Shown here: in pieces, positions 1-8,306 of the stretch | Position numbering within the stretch: position 1 is the first letter of the stretch | How the letters are laid out: every line of letters begins with the position of its first letter | Assembly: GCA_030835845.1 (NCBI GenBank) | Contig: JAUROD010000025.1 | Coordinates: 1-37,537, forward strand | Source of the DNA: Flavobacteriaceae bacterium | GTDB taxonomy: Bacteria; Bacteroidota; Bacteroidia; Flavobacteriales; Flavobacteriaceae | DNA length: 37,537 bases | Direction of reading: 5' to 3' | Notes under the pieces: generated by a model | Database searches by the model: none | What the model was told of the DNA's origin: nothing | The model's input: only the letters and a program-made list of their open reading frames with translations | Program-made: the position numbers and the translations under genes

Positions 1-942
1 CTTCCATTCATCAGACGCTTTTGGGTATGCTTTTTCTCTTAAGTTTTCAAGAAAAGCGACTACAGTTTCCTCGTTTTTTGCCATTCGTTCTTCCAACACA
101 AATGCAGCGTGTGAGGCGTATCCAAGAAGCTTTGCACGTTTCGCTTTTAGCTGCACAATTTCAAGAACAATAGCTTCGTTGTTGTGATTATTTTTTTGAA
201 AACCACGCTTTCCAAACGCTAAACTCATCTTCTTTCTGAGTTCACGGTTTTCAGCATAGGTCATAAACGGACCATAACTTGGATAATCGAGTGTAAAAAC
301 CCATCCTTTTTTATCTTTTTCTTTTGCTGTTGCCGCGGCAAGTACTCGACTACTTTGAGGAAGACCATCAAGATCTTTTTCATTGGTGATATGAAGTTGG
401 AATGAATGTGAATCTGCCAATACGTTTTCACCAAACTGTAAGCTTAATTTTGCTAGTTTTTGGTCAATTTCACGTAATTCATTTTTTTCCTCTTCCGAAA
501 GTAATGCCCCATTACGAACAAACCCTTTGTATTCTTTTTCAAGAAGAGTACATTGCTCAGTTGTAAGATCTTCGGGGTTAGCTGTATCATAAACTGCTTT
601 TATTCGTACAAATAAAGCTGAATTTAATCGAATGTCATTTTGAAGCTTTGTAAGCAGGGGAGAAGCTTTTTGAGTAACCTCTTGCAATTCTGGAGAAGTT
701 TCGGCACTATTAAGATTGAATAAAGCAGCTGAAATTATTCCCAGCTTTTTACCACAAGATTCAAGTGCTTCAAGTGTGTTTTTAAAATTGGGTTTTTCAT
801 CCTGATTGCAAATTTGATCAATTTCATATCGTGTCTTCCGAATATTTTCTTCAATTGCGGGAATAAAATCAGCAACCTTAATTTGGTTAAAAGGAAGGGT
901 GTTAAAAGGTGTGACGAAATCGACTAAAAATGGGTTTTTCAA
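1..942 (-). CDS. M3 family oligopeptidase / peptidyl-dipeptidase, N-terminal part (runs off left edge)
   Basis: An open frame on the minus strand runs from position 942 to the window edge (314 codons). The reading begins KNPFLVDFVTPFNTLPFN and contains QLHITNEKDLDGLPQSSR and LDYPSYGPFMTYAENRELR, which are typical of the N-terminal half of Dcp/PrlC-type zinc metallopeptidases (family M3, usually about 680 residues). These cytoplasmic enzymes degrade short peptides. The HExxH zinc site lies in the C-terminal half, outside the window, so catalysis cannot be judged. The start is probably the TTG at 942-940, because an in-frame TAA lies four codons upstream and no ATG is available. The gene follows purE by 12 bases and is probably cotranscribed with purK-purE. 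The family is clear; Dcp versus oligopeptidase A is not resolved. Confidence 0.85.
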   Translation of the reverse strand, partial: MKNPFLVDFVTPFNTLPFNQIKVADFIPAIEENIRKTRYEIDQICNQDEKPNFKNTLEALESCGKKLGIISAALFNLNSAETSPELQEVTQKASPLLTKLQNDIRLNSALFVRIKAVYDTANPEDLTTEQCTLLEKEYKGFVRNGALLSEEEKNELREIDQKLAKLSLQFGENVLADSHSFQLHITNEKDLDGLPQSSRVLAAATAKEKDKKGWVFTLDYPSYGPFMTYAENRELRKKMSLAFGKRGFQKNNHNNEAIVLEIVQLKAKRAKLLGYASHAAFVLEERMAKNEETVVAFLENLREKAYPKASDEWK

Positions 943-954
943 AGAAAATAGAAT

Positions 955-1440
955 TTATAAATTTAACTTTTTAGAAGACTCAATGACTTTTTTCTTGAGC
1001 ATTTCTTTGTAAGCAATTACGTTATCTTGAACTGTTTTATCTGAACTTCCAAGTATTTGAGCAGCTAAAATCCCTGCATTTTTAGCTCCGTTTAGAGCCA
1101 CCGTTGCTACGGGAACTCCACCAGGCATTTGAAGAATAGAAAGGATTGAATCCCAGCCGTCAATTGAGTTACTTGATTTTACAGGAACCCCAATGACAGG
1201 GAGAGGGCTAGTTGACGCAATCATTCCTGGAAGGTGTGCTGCGCCTCCAGCTCCAGCAATAATTACTTGAATCCCACGAGAATGTGCATTTTGCCCATAG
1301 TCCATCATTTTTTCAGGTGTTCTGTGAGCAGAAACAATGTCAACTTCTACTTCGATTTTAAGTTCCTTTAAAACATCGATTGCTGCTTGCATTACGGGTA
1401 AGTCTGATTCGCTTCCCATGATAATTCCTATTGCTGCCAT
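955..1440 (-). CDS. purE: N5-carboxyaminoimidazole ribonucleotide mutase PurE
   Basis: PurE (class I) rearranges N5-CAIR to CAIR in de novo purine synthesis, using the product of PurK. The 161-residue length is normal for the family. Recognisable elements are GIIMGSESDLPVM at residues 5-17 (phosphate and substrate binding), VSAHRTPEKM near residue 37 with the catalytic His in the SAHRTP motif, and GAGGAAHLPGMIAS near residue 64. It starts at an ATG one base after the purK stop codon, so the two enzymes of consecutive steps are translationally adjacent. The M3 peptidase follows 12 bases downstream. Confidence 0.97.
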   Translation of the reverse strand: MAAIGIIMGSESDLPVMQAAIDVLKELKIEVEVDIVSAHRTPEKMMDYGQNAHSRGIQVIIAGAGGAAHLPGMIASTSPLPVIGVPVKSSNSIDGWDSILSILQMPGGVPVATVALNGAKNAGILAAQILGSSDKTVQDNVIAYKEMLKKKVIESSKKLNL

Positions 1441-1441
1441 A

Positions 1442-2596
1442 TTAGTTTGAGATTACAGTGAGTTGTTGTTTTACGTTTGCCGCGATTTCTCGCGCTAATT
1501 CAATTTTAGCATGGGTGATTGTAACATGACCCATTTTTCGAAACGGACGTGTTTCACGTTTACCGTATATATGTGGACTGACACCAGGCATTTTCATTAC
1601 CTGTTCAATATTACTATACTTCACGGGACCTGTATGCCCTTCTTTTCCAACTAGATTTACCATTACCCCTGTAACTGTTTGCTCAGTACTTCCAAGAGGT
1701 AAATTCAAAACAGCTCGAATGTGTTGCTCAAATTGATCTGTTATGGAAGTTTCTATTGTCAAATGTCCGCTATTGTGAGTCCTAGGAGCAACTTCATTGA
1801 CATATAATTCTCCATCTGCAGTTAGGAATAATTCAACAGCGAGTAACCCGATGTGATTCAGTGATGAAGACACTTGAAGAGCAAGTTTGGTTGCCTTCTG
1901 AGCTAATTCGTCAGAAACACGAGCAGGAACAAGCACATATTCTACCTGATTTGCTTCTGGGTGAAATTCCATTTCAACAACTGGATAGGTGACTGATTCC
2001 CCCGAGGGGTTTCTAGCAACAATAACCGCTAATTCGTGCGTAAATGGAATGAGTTTCTCTGCAATACATTCTTGATCCATCAAAGTTTCAAAATCAGCAT
2101 TTGAACGAACAATTTTTACACCATTTCCATCATATCCCATTTTTGCTGCTTTCCATACAAAAGGGAAATTTAATTTTTGAGTTTCAATGGCTCTTTCAAG
2201 CATCTGTTTACTGTCAAAACGTAAGTAAGGCGAGGTAGATATTTTGTGTTGATTATAGAAATCTTTTTGCACTCCTTTGTTTTGGATAAGCTCTATCGTG
2301 TTCGCATTAGGATATACTGCAACACCTTCTTTCTCAAGTTGGCGAAGCGCCTCTGTGTTAACATGTTCAATTTCAATAGTAACTACATCCAACCCTTTTC
2401 CAAAATCATACACGGTTTGATAATCTTTGAAATCTCCTAAGACAAAACGGTCACAGCCCAATCGAGCTGGTGCATCAGGACTAGGGTCTAGGACGTGAGT
2501 ACATACATCCCACTTGCGTGTGGTGTAGAGTAACATTTTACCTAATTGACCTCCTCCAAGAATTCCAAGTTTCGCGTTTGATGAGAAAAACTGCAT
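1442..2596 (-). CDS. purK: N5-carboxyaminoimidazole ribonucleotide synthase PurK
   Basis: PurK is the ATP-grasp enzyme that carboxylates AIR with bicarbonate and ATP to N5-CAIR, the substrate of PurE. The 384-residue protein opens with an N-terminal dinucleotide-like fold (KLGILGGGQLGKMLL, residues 9-23). ATP-grasp features follow: FPFVWKAAKMGYDGNGV near residues 144-160, and the C-terminal VNEVAPRTHNSGH motif near residue 267, which is highly characteristic of PurK. It is the first gene of a minus-strand unit purK-purE-peptidase. A TATTTTTG promoter element sits 13 bases upstream of its ATG, and the gene is divergent from adk. Confidence 0.97.
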   Translation of the reverse strand: MQFFSSNAKLGILGGGQLGKMLLYTTRKWDVCTHVLDPSPDAPARLGCDRFVLGDFKDYQTVYDFGKGLDVVTIEIEHVNTEALRQLEKEGVAVYPNANTIELIQNKGVQKDFYNQHKISTSPYLRFDSKQMLERAIETQKLNFPFVWKAAKMGYDGNGVKIVRSNADFETLMDQECIAEKLIPFTHELAVIVARNPSGESVTYPVVEMEFHPEANQVEYVLVPARVSDELAQKATKLALQVSSSLNHIGLLAVELFLTADGELYVNEVAPRTHNSGHLTIETSITDQFEQHIRAVLNLPLGSTEQTVTGVMVNLVGKEGHTGPVKYSNIEQVMKMPGVSPHIYGKRETRPFRKMGHVTITHAKIELAREIAANVKQQLTVISN

Positions 2597-2608
2597 AGTT
2601 ATTTTCTA

Positions 2609-2616
2609 CAAAAATA
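2609..2616 (-). promoter_or_regulatory. Putative Bacteroidota -7 promoter element of purK
   Basis: On the minus strand this reads TATTTTTG, matching the Bacteroidota -7 consensus TAnnTTTG, just upstream of the purK ATG at 2596. No TTG is found at the usual 19-21 base spacing. The nearest lies 26 bases upstream, in the ATTGTCAAT palindrome shared with the adk side. The motif is short, so the assignment rests on its position. Confidence 0.45.
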
Positions 2617-2667
2617 CGCATATATCTCATATATGGAATTGTCAATCGATAAAAGGCTTATTTTAGG

Positions 2668-2675
2668 TATCTTTG
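2668..2675 (+). promoter_or_regulatory. Putative Bacteroidota -7 promoter element of adk
   Basis: TATCTTTG matches TAnnTTTG and ends 21 bases before the adk ATG at 2697. It overlaps the TTG at 2673 that an automatic caller might take as the adk start, which argues that translation begins at 2697 instead. The best upstream TTG (2639-2641) is 26 bases away, longer than usual. Confidence 0.55.
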
Positions 2676-2696
2676 CCGTTCAACAAAACGAAGCAT

Positions 2697-3269
2697 ATGA
2701 TCAATTTAGTTCTTTTTGGAAAACCGGGAGCTGGAAAAGGAACACAAGCCGAATTCTTAAAATCAAAATACGAACTTGTTCACATTTCAACAGGAGATGT
2801 TTTTAGACATAATATTAAAAACGCTACTGACCTAGGAAAACTCGCCCAATCTTTTATGGACAAGGGAGATTTGGTTCCAGACTCAGTAACGATTAATATG
2901 CTTGAGGCTGAAGTTGAAAAAAATCCAAAAGCCAAAGGTTTTATTTTCGATGGCTTCCCTAGAACAGAAGCTCAAGCTTTTGCACTTGATGATTTTTTAG
3001 CAAAAAAGGGAATGCAAGTTTCAGCTACAATTGCACTTGAAGCAAATGATGATGAGTTAGTTTCTCGTCTTCTAAAACGTGGAGAAATAAGTGGGCGTTC
3101 AGATGATCAGGACGAAAACAAAATCCGAAACAGATTTGACGAATACAATCAAAAAACAGCTCCTCTTCGTTCTTACTATACAACCCAAAACAAATTCCAC
3201 AGTATTAACGGGATTGGAAGTATTGAAGAAATTACAGGTCGATTAACTGCAGTAATCAATACTTTATAA
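2697..3269 (+). CDS. adk: Adenylate kinase
   Basis: Adenylate kinase interconverts ATP + AMP and 2 ADP in the cytoplasm. From the ATG at 2697 the protein has 190 residues and begins MINLVLFGKPGAGKGTQ, with the P-loop GKPGAGKGT at residues 8-16. HISTGDVFRHNI and FIFDGFPRTEAQA are the AMP-binding and DGFPR signatures. The LID (RLLKRGEISGRSDDQD) is short and carries no zinc cysteines, so this is the short-LID type common in Bacteroidota. An open frame extends to a TTG at 2673, but that codon lies in the -7 element, and family members begin at the MINLVLF-like segment. obg follows after 6 bases. Confidence 0.97.
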   Translation: MINLVLFGKPGAGKGTQAEFLKSKYELVHISTGDVFRHNIKNATDLGKLAQSFMDKGDLVPDSVTINMLEAEVEKNPKAKGFIFDGFPRTEAQAFALDDFLAKKGMQVSATIALEANDDELVSRLLKRGEISGRSDDQDENKIRNRFDEYNQKTAPLRSYYTTQNKFHSINGIGSIEEITGRLTAVINTL

Positions 3270-3275
3270 AGAAAA

Positions 3276-4283
3276 ATGACAGAAGGAAATTTCGTCGATT
3301 ATGTTAAACTAAATTTAACTTCTGGTAACGGAGGTAAAGGGTCTGTTCATCTACACCGAGAAAAATATATAACTAAAGGTGGTCCTGATGGAGGAGATGG
3401 TGGACGTGGTGGACATATCATTGCACGAGGAAATTCAAACCTTTGGACATTGTACAGTTTTAAATTCAAAAGACACTTTTCAGCTGGACACGGAGAACAC
3501 GGTAGTAAAAATCGAAGTTCTGGAGCACAGGGAGAGGATGTTTACATCGATATTCCGCTAGGAACGCTTATAAAAAACTCAAGTACGGGTGAATTAATTG
3601 CTGAGATTTCAGAAGCAGGACAAGAAATTATTTTGTTAGAAGGAGGTCTCGGTGGAAGAGGAAATTGGCATTTTAAATCTTCAACTCGACAAACTCCTCG
3701 ATATGCTCAACCAGGTCGCCCAGGGGAAGAACTTGAAATCACCCTTGAAATGAAAGTTCTTGCTGATGTTGGTTTAGTTGGTTTTCCAAATGCTGGAAAG
3801 TCTACTTTGTTGGCTTCGCTTACCGCGGCAAAACCTAAAATTGCAGAGTATGAATTCACTACTCTTAAGCCCAATTTAGGAATCGTTGAATACCGTGATT
3901 TTCGTTCTTTTGTAATGGCAGACATCCCTGGCATTATTCAGGGAGCTGCTCAAGGGAAAGGTTTAGGTCATTACTTTTTGAGACATATAGAACGAAATGC
4001 CGTACTCCTTTATCTTATTCCCTCTGATACAAATGATGTTAAAAAAGCTTTTGAGGTTTTAAGAAGTGAATTGCAAGAATACAACCCAGAATTACTCGAT
4101 AAAAACTACATCATTGTGTTATCTAAGTCTGATTTGTTAGATGATGAGTTAAAAAGAGAGTATGCTTCAGAAATGAAAGCAAACTTTGGTGATTTACCTC
4201 ACATGATGATTTCTTCAGTGAGCCAAGAAGGTTTGATTGAATTGAAAGATAGACTTTGGAACTTAATCAATGAATCAAATTAA
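3276..4283 (+). CDS. obg: Obg family GTPase (CgtA/ObgE)
   Basis: This essential GTPase acts in 50S ribosome maturation and stress control. Residues 1-158 form the glycine-rich Obg fold ([39 protein letters not shown]). The G domain follows, with G1 GFPNAGKS at 169-176, switch I around [11 protein letters not shown]3 DIPGI at 216-220, and G4 SKSD near residue 287. At 335 residues it lacks the long C-terminal OCT extension of some homologues. It is 6 bases after adk, and its 3' end overlaps the mpl start, suggesting an adk-obg-mpl operon. Confidence 0.97.
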   Translation: MTEGNFVDYVKLNLTSGNGGKGSVHLHREKYITKGGPDGGDGGRGGHIIARGNSNLWTLYSFKFKRHFSAGHGEHGSKNRSSGAQGEDVYIDIPLGTLIKNSSTGELIAEISEAGQEIILLEGGLGGRGNWHFKSSTRQTPRYAQPGRPGEELEITLEMKVLADVGLVGFPNAGKSTLLASLTAAKPKIAEYEFTTLKPNLGIVEYRDFRSFVMADIPGIIQGAAQGKGLGHYFLRHIERNAVLLYLIPSDTNDVKKAFEVLRSELQEYNPELLDKNYIIVLSKSDLLDDELKREYASEMKANFGDLPHMMISSVSQEGLIELKDRLWNLINESN

Positions 4284-5649
4284 AATGGATCGTATTCATT
4301 TTATCGCAATTGGAGGAAGCGCTATGCATAATTTAGCATTGGCACTTCACAATAAAGGAAAACATGTTTCAGGAAGTGATGATGCTATTTTTGAACCCTC
4401 AAAATCTCGGTTAAATAAAGCTGGAATATTACCTAACTCATTAGGTTGGTTTCCCGAAAAAATAACAAAAGATTTAAAGGCAGTAATTCTTGGAATGCAT
4501 GCAAAAAAAGACAATCCAGAATTAATACAAGCTCAAAAGCTGGGAATTCCTGTGTATTCCTATCCAGAATACTTATACGAACAAAGTAAAGAAAAAACAC
4601 GTGTAGTAATTGCCGGTAGTCATGGAAAAACATCAATTACTGCAATGGTTTTGCATGTATTAAACTATCATGATATTGAGGTTGACTTTATGGTAGGTGC
4701 TCAATTGGAAGGGTTTGATTCAATGGTTCATTTGACCAAAGAAAATGACTTTATACTTATCGAGGGTGACGAGTATTTATCATCTCCGATAGACCCTCGT
4801 CCAAAATTTCTTTGGTATAAGCCACACGTAACACTTATTTCAGGAATTGCATGGGATCATATTAATGTATTTCCAACTCAACAGGATTATGAAAATCAAT
4901 TTTCAGCATACATCAATTCCATTGTCCCAGGTGGAATGGTTGTATACAACCAAGAAGATTCTGTTTTGACTCGATTGGTAGCAATGTCTGAAAATACGAT
5001 TCGCAAGCAATCTTACTCTCAGCCAGTCTCTGAAATTCATCGAGGAATTACCTATTTATCAACTGAAGAAGGAGATTTACCTTTATCTATTTTTGGTGCT
5101 CATAATTTATCAAATCTAGCTGGAGCAAAATGGATTTGTCAACTGATGGGTGTAGATGAAATAGATTTTTATGAGGCAATAGGTAGTTTCAAAGGAGCGT
5201 CAAAACGTTTAGAAAAAATAGCCTCTGGACCATCTTCACATTTGTTTAAAGACTTTGCCCATGCTCCGAGTAAGGTAAAGGCAACAACAGGAGCTGTGGC
5301 AGAACAGTTTAATAATTTTCAGAAAATAGCGTGCCTTGAATTGCACACATACAGTAGTCTTAATCCGACGTTTTTACCGAATTACCAAAACACTTTAGAA
5401 CAAGCTGATAAAGCAATCGTTTTCTATGATCCTGAAGCACTAAAAATCAAAGGACGTCCCCCAATTGAAATTGATGAAATTAAAAAAGCATTTCAAAAAA
5501 TTGATTTGGAAGTTTTTACGAATCCTAAGGATTTACATTACTCCCTTTACAAAATGAATTTTAGTAAAAGTGTATTATTGATGATGAGTTCTGGAAATTA
5601 TGGTGGGTTAGATTGGGATAAACTCAGTCAAAAAATTAACGTTTCATAG
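4270..5649 (+). CDS. mpl: UDP-N-acetylmuramate:L-Ala-gamma-D-Glu-meso-DAP ligase (Mpl)
   Basis: Mpl reattaches recycled murein tripeptide to UDP-MurNAc in peptidoglycan recycling. The protein has the Mur ligase fold: an N-terminal Rossmann segment ([17 protein letters not shown], residues 8-24), an ATP P-loop [12 protein letters not shown] at 115-126, and the central [18 protein letters not shown] and [13 protein letters not shown] segments. EYLSS in the central domain, instead of the MurC EADEFDRSF pattern, separates Mpl from its paralogue MurC at 29500. The ATG at 4270 overlaps the end of obg by 14 bases. A second ATG at 4285, one base after the obg stop, would give the more usual [11 protein letters not shown] start. 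The 3' end overlaps the convergent PaiB-like gene by 14 bases. Confidence 0.93.
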   Translation: MNQIKMDRIHFIAIGGSAMHNLALALHNKGKHVSGSDDAIFEPSKSRLNKAGILPNSLGWFPEKITKDLKAVILGMHAKKDNPELIQAQKLGIPVYSYPEYLYEQSKEKTRVVIAGSHGKTSITAMVLHVLNYHDIEVDFMVGAQLEGFDSMVHLTKENDFILIEGDEYLSSPIDPRPKFLWYKPHVTLISGIAWDHINVFPTQQDYENQFSAYINSIVPGGMVVYNQEDSVLTRLVAMSENTIRKQSYSQPVSEIHRGITYLSTEEGDLPLSIFGAHNLSNLAGAKWICQLMGVDEIDFYEAIGSFKGASKRLEKIASGPSSHLFKDFAHAPSKVKATTGAVAEQFNNFQKIACLELHTYSSLNPTFLPNYQNTLEQADKAIVFYDPEALKIKGRPPIEIDEIKKAFQKIDLEVFTNPKDLHYSLYKMNFSKSVLLMMSSGNYGGLDWDKLSQKINVS

Positions 5650-6259
5650 TTTGGTGCAATTGATATAATCGCTCGATTTGATCAAGACTTTTTGATTTTG
5701 CATCTATCATTGCATTTTTAGCTCTCTCTCTATCGTCTTTTCTCTTGTCTTGTGATATTTTGTATTTGCCTTCCCAATGGGTGATTTTGATATGAAAACC
5801 AACGATATAATCAAGTGCTCGAGCCATTCTTGGGTTGTCCTTTTCCAATGTATAGGCTGGTGAATCACCTTCCAAGAAAGTAGTCATGTCAATCAGACTT
5901 TGCCTGACTTTTTCTTGATCTTTTTCGATGGTTAAAACTCCTTTTATATGTGCTTTGAAATAATTCCAAGTTGGTAATTGTGTTGTGCCATATACAGCGG
6001 GCGAAATATATACTTCAGGACCATGAAAAATTAATTCCACAGGGTGGTCTTTTTTAAAGTGATTGAGTTGGGGGTTGTATTTGTCCAAATGTCCAATTAA
6101 GACACCAAGCTCCGCATTTTTTTTATAAACCAAAGGGGTGTGGCTAGCTTCAATTTGATCATCCAGACTACTAATAATAGTAGCTAAGGGAGATGAATTT
6201 ATAAGAGAAAGAATGTTTTCAAAATTTGCTTCTTGGTGATGTTCAGGAGGATATTTCAT
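5636..6259 (-). CDS. PaiB-like FMN-binding negative transcriptional regulator family protein
   Basis: The 207-residue protein matches the PaiB family, a split-barrel FMN-binding fold. Indicators are the N-terminal PPEHH segment, SLDDQIEASHTPLVY (residues 31-45), IGHLDKYNPQL, and FHGPEVYISPAVYGTTQLPTWNY (near 78-100), which are hallmarks of the family; MARALDYIVGFHIKI comes later. In Bacillus PaiB was described as a repressor of sporulation and protease genes. In Bacteroidota the role is not established, and a flavin- or heme-related housekeeping function is equally possible. It is monocistronic, on the minus strand, and convergent with mpl. Confidence 0.85.
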   Translation of the reverse strand: MKYPPEHHQEANFENILSLINSSPLATIISSLDDQIEASHTPLVYKKNAELGVLIGHLDKYNPQLNHFKKDHPVELIFHGPEVYISPAVYGTTQLPTWNYFKAHIKGVLTIEKDQEKVRQSLIDMTTFLEGDSPAYTLEKDNPRMARALDYIVGFHIKITHWEGKYKISQDKRKDDRERAKNAMIDAKSKSLDQIERLYQLHQTMKR

Positions 6260-6308
6260 TTATTATTACTTTTATAGACATAACGAAAGTATAAAAATCA
6301 CCCAAATT

Positions 6309-6398
6309 ATGCCTACATCTACCCCTTATTTCCCAATTTGTAAATGGTCAGATTAGGATAGGCCAAGAGAAAAACTTCGCTTTAAAGGCTCCTCAGCT
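6309..6398 (+). pseudogene. Detached 5' end of radC, interrupted by an in-frame TAG
   Basis: Reading upstream in the radC frame from 6399 gives RPREKLRFKGSSA (6360-6398), the conserved start of RadC proteins. It is preceded by an in-frame TAG at 6354-6356 and then by KWSD, back to an ATG at 6309 (MPTSTPYFPICKWSD). RadC N-termini normally read as W-(x)2-(E/D)-DRPREKL, so the conserved reading continues across the stop codon. A single base change such as GAG to TAG would explain it. Either the gene carries a nonsense mutation or the base is an assembly or sequencing error. Confidence 0.7.
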
Positions 6399-7007
6399 TT
6401 GACTGATGCCGAACTTTTGGCAATTTTAATTGGTAGTGGAAACCCTGGAGAAACAGCTGTCCATTTGATGCAACGTATTCTAGCGTCTTTGGATAATGAC
6501 ATGGGAAATTTACATACAATACCCTTCGAACATTTGGTTAAGTGGAAAGGAATTGGTCCAGCAAAAGCAATCAAAATAAAAGCAGCACTTGAGATAGGAA
6601 AGCGAATTCAAAACCGAACTCCTGTAGAACGATTAAAGTGTAATCAGTCGAAGGATGCTTATTTCTTATTTAAACCTGAACTAACATTTCTTGATCATGA
6701 AGAATTTTGGGTTGCGTATCTCAATCATCAGCATCAAGTAATTACTCATCAATGTATAAGCAAGGGAGGAATTGCTGCGACAACTGTCGACATACGTTTA
6801 ATTTTAAAAAAAGCGTTAGAAGTTGGTGGAGCTGCATTAATTCTTGCGCACAATCATCCCACTGGAATACTAAAGCCAAGTAGGGCAGATATTGAAATAA
6901 CAGAAAAAGTAAAAAAAGCAGCAGCAGTTATTGATATTCAATTACTCGATCATTTGATTGTCTCTGAAAAAGGTTATTTTAGCTTTGCTGATAAAAACAC
7001 TCTGTAA
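6399..7007 (+). CDS. radC: RadC family JAB/MPN-domain protein (5' end interrupted)
   Basis: RadC proteins (UPF0758) are JAMM-fold proteins of uncertain cellular role, often discussed with DNA repair or competence. The largest uninterrupted reading from a TTG at 6399 gives 202 residues. DAELLAILIGSGNPGETAV is at residues 3-21, a helix-hairpin-helix GIGPAKA at 51-57, and the JAMM metal motif HNHPTG at 151-156 with D164 completing HxH(x)10D. The core domains are therefore intact. About 30 N-terminal residues of a normal RadC are cut off by the amber codon at 6354-6356. If the TTG is used, the product may still fold. The next gene begins 3 bases after its stop. Confidence 0.85.
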   Translation: MTDAELLAILIGSGNPGETAVHLMQRILASLDNDMGNLHTIPFEHLVKWKGIGPAKAIKIKAALEIGKRIQNRTPVERLKCNQSKDAYFLFKPELTFLDHEEFWVAYLNHQHQVITHQCISKGGIAATTVDIRLILKKALEVGGAALILAHNHPTGILKPSRADIEITEKVKKAAAVIDIQLLDHLIVSEKGYFSFADKNTL

Positions 7008-7010
7008 GCT

Positions 7011-8306
7011 ATGCTATTGGTTTTTTGCCAAAAAATAACACCTCGTTTAGACTATATATTCAAGCATATCTTTGAAGTCTCATTAGATATACCAGTTCAG
7101 TTTACAACTAAGATAGATATTTTTATCGCCCATAATTCAATAAAAATGAGCTATGGAAAAAGTCCGCTTGGGAATGAGTTTTTTATTCAATCTACTCCAT
7201 TATTGTTTCAGCAGGGGTTACAAGATTTAAAAATTAATGTAAAAACATGGAAAGACCACCCTTGTTTTTTTGAAGTCGATGAGGTGTCTAAAATTCCTTT
7301 TGATGTTTTTGCAGCAAGTTTTTATTTGCTAAGTCGTTACGAAGAATACGAACTCCAAATCAAAGATGAAGAAGGTCGTTTTTTGAGTGAAAATAGTCTT
7401 GCAGTAAAGCACCAATTTATTGATTTTCCTCTCATCGACTTTTGGACAAAATCACTTTTTGAGTTACTTCAAGAAAGTTATCCAGATTTAAAATTACCTT
7501 CATCCATAACCCCTTCTTTTCTTCCCTTGATTGAGGTTGTTCGTCCTTATAAATACAGACAGAAATCATTTTTTAAAAACTGCGTGCAATGGATCCAATC
7601 TCTTTTTTCCCTGAATTTGTGGGAGGTGATCGAATTGCCTTTAGTGATACTTAGAATTCGTAAAGATCCTTGGGATTCTTTTGACCAATTTATTGAAATA
7701 TTTAAATCAACTAATTTCAAACCCCATTTCTTTTTTCTATTTACTAAAAATTCATTTATTGATCGAGGAATTTCAATCAACAATACGGCTTTTAAATCAC
7801 TAATTAAAGGAGTTTCGGACTATTTTAAAGTTGATTTATTGGCTTCATATAATGCGCATAGAAATACTAAAGTGCTACGAAAAGAACAGTCAGATTTCAA
7901 ATCCCTAATCCACAGGGAAGTAAAAAGTATTCGATTTGCATGGGGAATTAAAGGTGCAAATGAGTCCTATCGGAATTTGTTGATCCATGAAATCGAAAAT
8001 GATTTCAGCATGAGTTATCCTGATGTAATTGGATATCGCGCTAGCACTGCAGTTCCATTTTATTTTTATGATTTAATAAATGAGTTAAGTACATCTCTGT
8101 TGATCCATCCTGTAGTTGCTCAGATGAGTAGCCTAAGTTCACTCCCTCCAAAGACAGCCTTTTCTCAACTTTATTCACTTGAACGAGATTTAATTTTATC
8201 AAAATCAATTCATTGTGTTTGTTTCAATAATCAAATATTAGAATATTCATCCTCCAATCAAGCGCTACTTCAAAGCTTTATTTCGTATATTGAATCATAT
8301 GATTAA
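7011..8306 (+). CDS. Polysaccharide deacetylase-like protein with DUF7033-type N-terminus, active site degenerate
   Basis: The 431-residue protein resembles the Bacteroidota family with an N-terminal domain of the DUF7033 type (ITPRLDYIFKHIFE, NSIKMSYGKSPLGNEFFIQ, FDVFAASFYLLSRYEEY) followed by a NodB-like deacetylase fold (RKDPWDSFDQF, FFFLFTKNSFIDRGISI, VIGYRASTAVPFYFYDL). The catalytic pieces look worn. The family's Asp-containing TFDID-like stretch reads LIEVV here, and the expected His of the IHPSY-like motif is absent (LLASYNAHRN). No signal peptide is evident. It starts 3 bases after radC and overlaps the HAD phosphatase gene by 8 bases. The fold assignment comes from sequence resemblance; deacetylase activity should not be assumed. 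Confidence 0.7.
   Translation: MLLVFCQKITPRLDYIFKHIFEVSLDIPVQFTTKIDIFIAHNSIKMSYGKSPLGNEFFIQSTPLLFQQGLQDLKINVKTWKDHPCFFEVDEVSKIPFDVFAASFYLLSRYEEYELQIKDEEGRFLSENSLAVKHQFIDFPLIDFWTKSLFELLQESYPDLKLPSSITPSFLPLIEVVRPYKYRQKSFFKNCVQWIQSLFSLNLWEVIELPLVILRIRKDPWDSFDQFIEIFKSTNFKPHFFFLFTKNSFIDRGISINNTAFKSLIKGVSDYFKVDLLASYNAHRNTKVLRKEQSDFKSLIHREVKSIRFAWGIKGANESYRNLLIHEIENDFSMSYPDVIGYRASTAVPFYFYDLINELSTSLLIHPVVAQMSSLSSLPPKTAFSQLYSLERDLILSKSIHCVCFNNQILEYSSSNQALLQSFISYIESYD

Noticed and set aside
2673-2696. Earlier TTG start for adk adding eight residues
   Set aside because: The TTG is part of the TATCTTTG promoter element, and the extra residues do not resemble adenylate kinase N-termini.
3379-3934. Open frames on both strands inside obg, and similar frames inside other genes (for example 9575-9889, 10815-11177, 28105-28532)
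   Set aside because: They lie wholly within well-identified genes, have no recognisable product, and are out-of-frame shadows.
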